The notes beneath the pieces are model-generated. The model was given only the letters and a program-made list of their open reading frames with translations. It was not told the origin of the DNA and did no database searches. Of a DNA stretch of 64,000 bases, positions 63,764 through 64,000 are shown in pieces (position 1 is the stretch's first letter; each line of letters starts with the position of its first letter). The stretch covers positions 1 to 64,000 of the forward strand of contig JAEUUY010000006.1 in assembly GCA_016787225.1 (NCBI GenBank), in the 5' to 3' direction. Made by a program: the position numbers and the translations under genes. The DNA comes from Chitinophagales bacterium (GTDB lineage: Bacteria > Bacteroidota > Bacteroidia > Chitinophagales > JADJOU01).

Positions 63764-64000
63764 TAGTTTCAAATTCTTTATAGCTAAGCTGCCCTTCAGC
63801 TGTTTTATTGCTACTTTTATGATAAACATAAGCAAATGGAGCTCCGAGGAACATTGAATTAATCCTAGTAAATTTAGCATCTTCACCCATTCCAAAAGCA
63901 ATCAAATCTGATTCTCCTTTATATAAATTCAGCAAATTAATGCAGTCGTCTCGAAAATTGACCTTAGTCGCTATCTTTACAATATCAGCCCCAATTTCCC
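63744..64000 (-). CDS. aroD: Type I 3-dehydroquinate dehydratase, C-terminal part (runs off right edge)
   Basis: The minus-strand frame is open from the window edge to a TAA at 63744-63746 (about 84 codons visible). The family block GADIVKIAT contains the Schiff-base Lys, followed by SDLIAFGMGEDAKFTRI, SMFLGAPFAYVYH and the C-terminal EGQLSYKEFETIM. The true start lies outside the window. The enzyme dehydrates 3-dehydroquinate in the shikimate pathway. Its 3' end overlaps the convergent threonine dehydrogenase gene by 20 bp. Confidence 0.85.
   Translation of the reverse strand, partial: EIGADIVKIATKVNFRDDCINLLNLYKGESDLIAFGMGEDAKFTRINSMFLGAPFAYVYHKSSNKTAEGQLSYKEFETIMSYLC

Overview
The window is from a member of the Bacteroidota. 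The evidence is AT-rich DNA, many proteins with type IX secretion (T9SS) sorting domains, giant SprB-repeat adhesins with gliding-motility-type C-termini, a TonB-dependent receptor with a carboxypeptidase-regulatory N-domain, and TAnnTTTG-type -7 boxes close to start codons. Genus and species cannot be set from the sequence. The region is gene-dense. Almost everything is housekeeping or surface biology, and there is no prophage, IS transposase, CRISPR array or rRNA.

Layout. 1-5535 (-): N-terminal part of a giant secreted DUF11/PKD protein that runs off the left edge. 5536-6006: gene-free, with two palindromes. 6007-7892 (-): greA, a HIT protein and pdhB, with a possible promoter plus terminator in the greA leader. 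7980-18083 (-): a three-gene surface module made of a TonB-dependent receptor, a 1321-aa secreted protein, and a PorV-like barrel fused to two OmpA domains. 18193-19874 (-): ksgA coupled to a 2-hydroxyacid dehydrogenase. 19979-23110 (+): pepA, pdxA and a NifU-like Fe-S protein. 23295-27573 (+): a coiled-coil protein, zapA, rny, grpE and dnaJ. 27661-29229 (+): a YegP/OmpA fusion. 29235-33469 (-): a VIT-domain T9SS cargo, a GDYXXLXY protein, a DUF2157 protein and uppS. 33588-38880 (+): an S41 protease, a Cys-rich DoxX-like protein, korA, a degenerate M28 peptidase and an mscL gene broken by an in-frame stop. Then tRNA-Val (-), a PAP2 phosphatase (-), leuS (+) and a DUF502 gene (+). 44028-62657 (-): two tandem 9.26-kb paralogous SprB-repeat adhesins. 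62804-end: an NAD-dependent L-threonine dehydrogenase (+) and the C-terminus of aroD (-).

The most unusual feature is in leuS (39995-43315). The LeuRS reading frame is interrupted, in frame, by 549 bp (183 codons) in the hairpin that opens the CP1 editing domain. The insert is bounded by a perfect 10-bp direct repeat. It encodes a complete extra domain that resembles the phage-associated Barnase/EndoU/ColicinE5-D/RelE-like (PBECR, MuF-toxin type) nuclease family. Deleting one repeat copy plus the insert restores a normal LeuRS sequence exactly. This looks like an in-frame mobile protein element inside an essential synthetase. Because the domain family is toxin- or RNase-like, it may act on tRNA or RNA in cis with an aminoacyl-tRNA synthetase.

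Other points worth checking are the mscL nonsense codon, the M28 pseudo-peptidase that has lost nearly all metal ligands, the PorV-OmpA-OmpA fusion, the YegP-OmpA fusion, the strict 31-to-31 repeat colinearity of the twin adhesins, and the hairpins upstream of leuS and greA.
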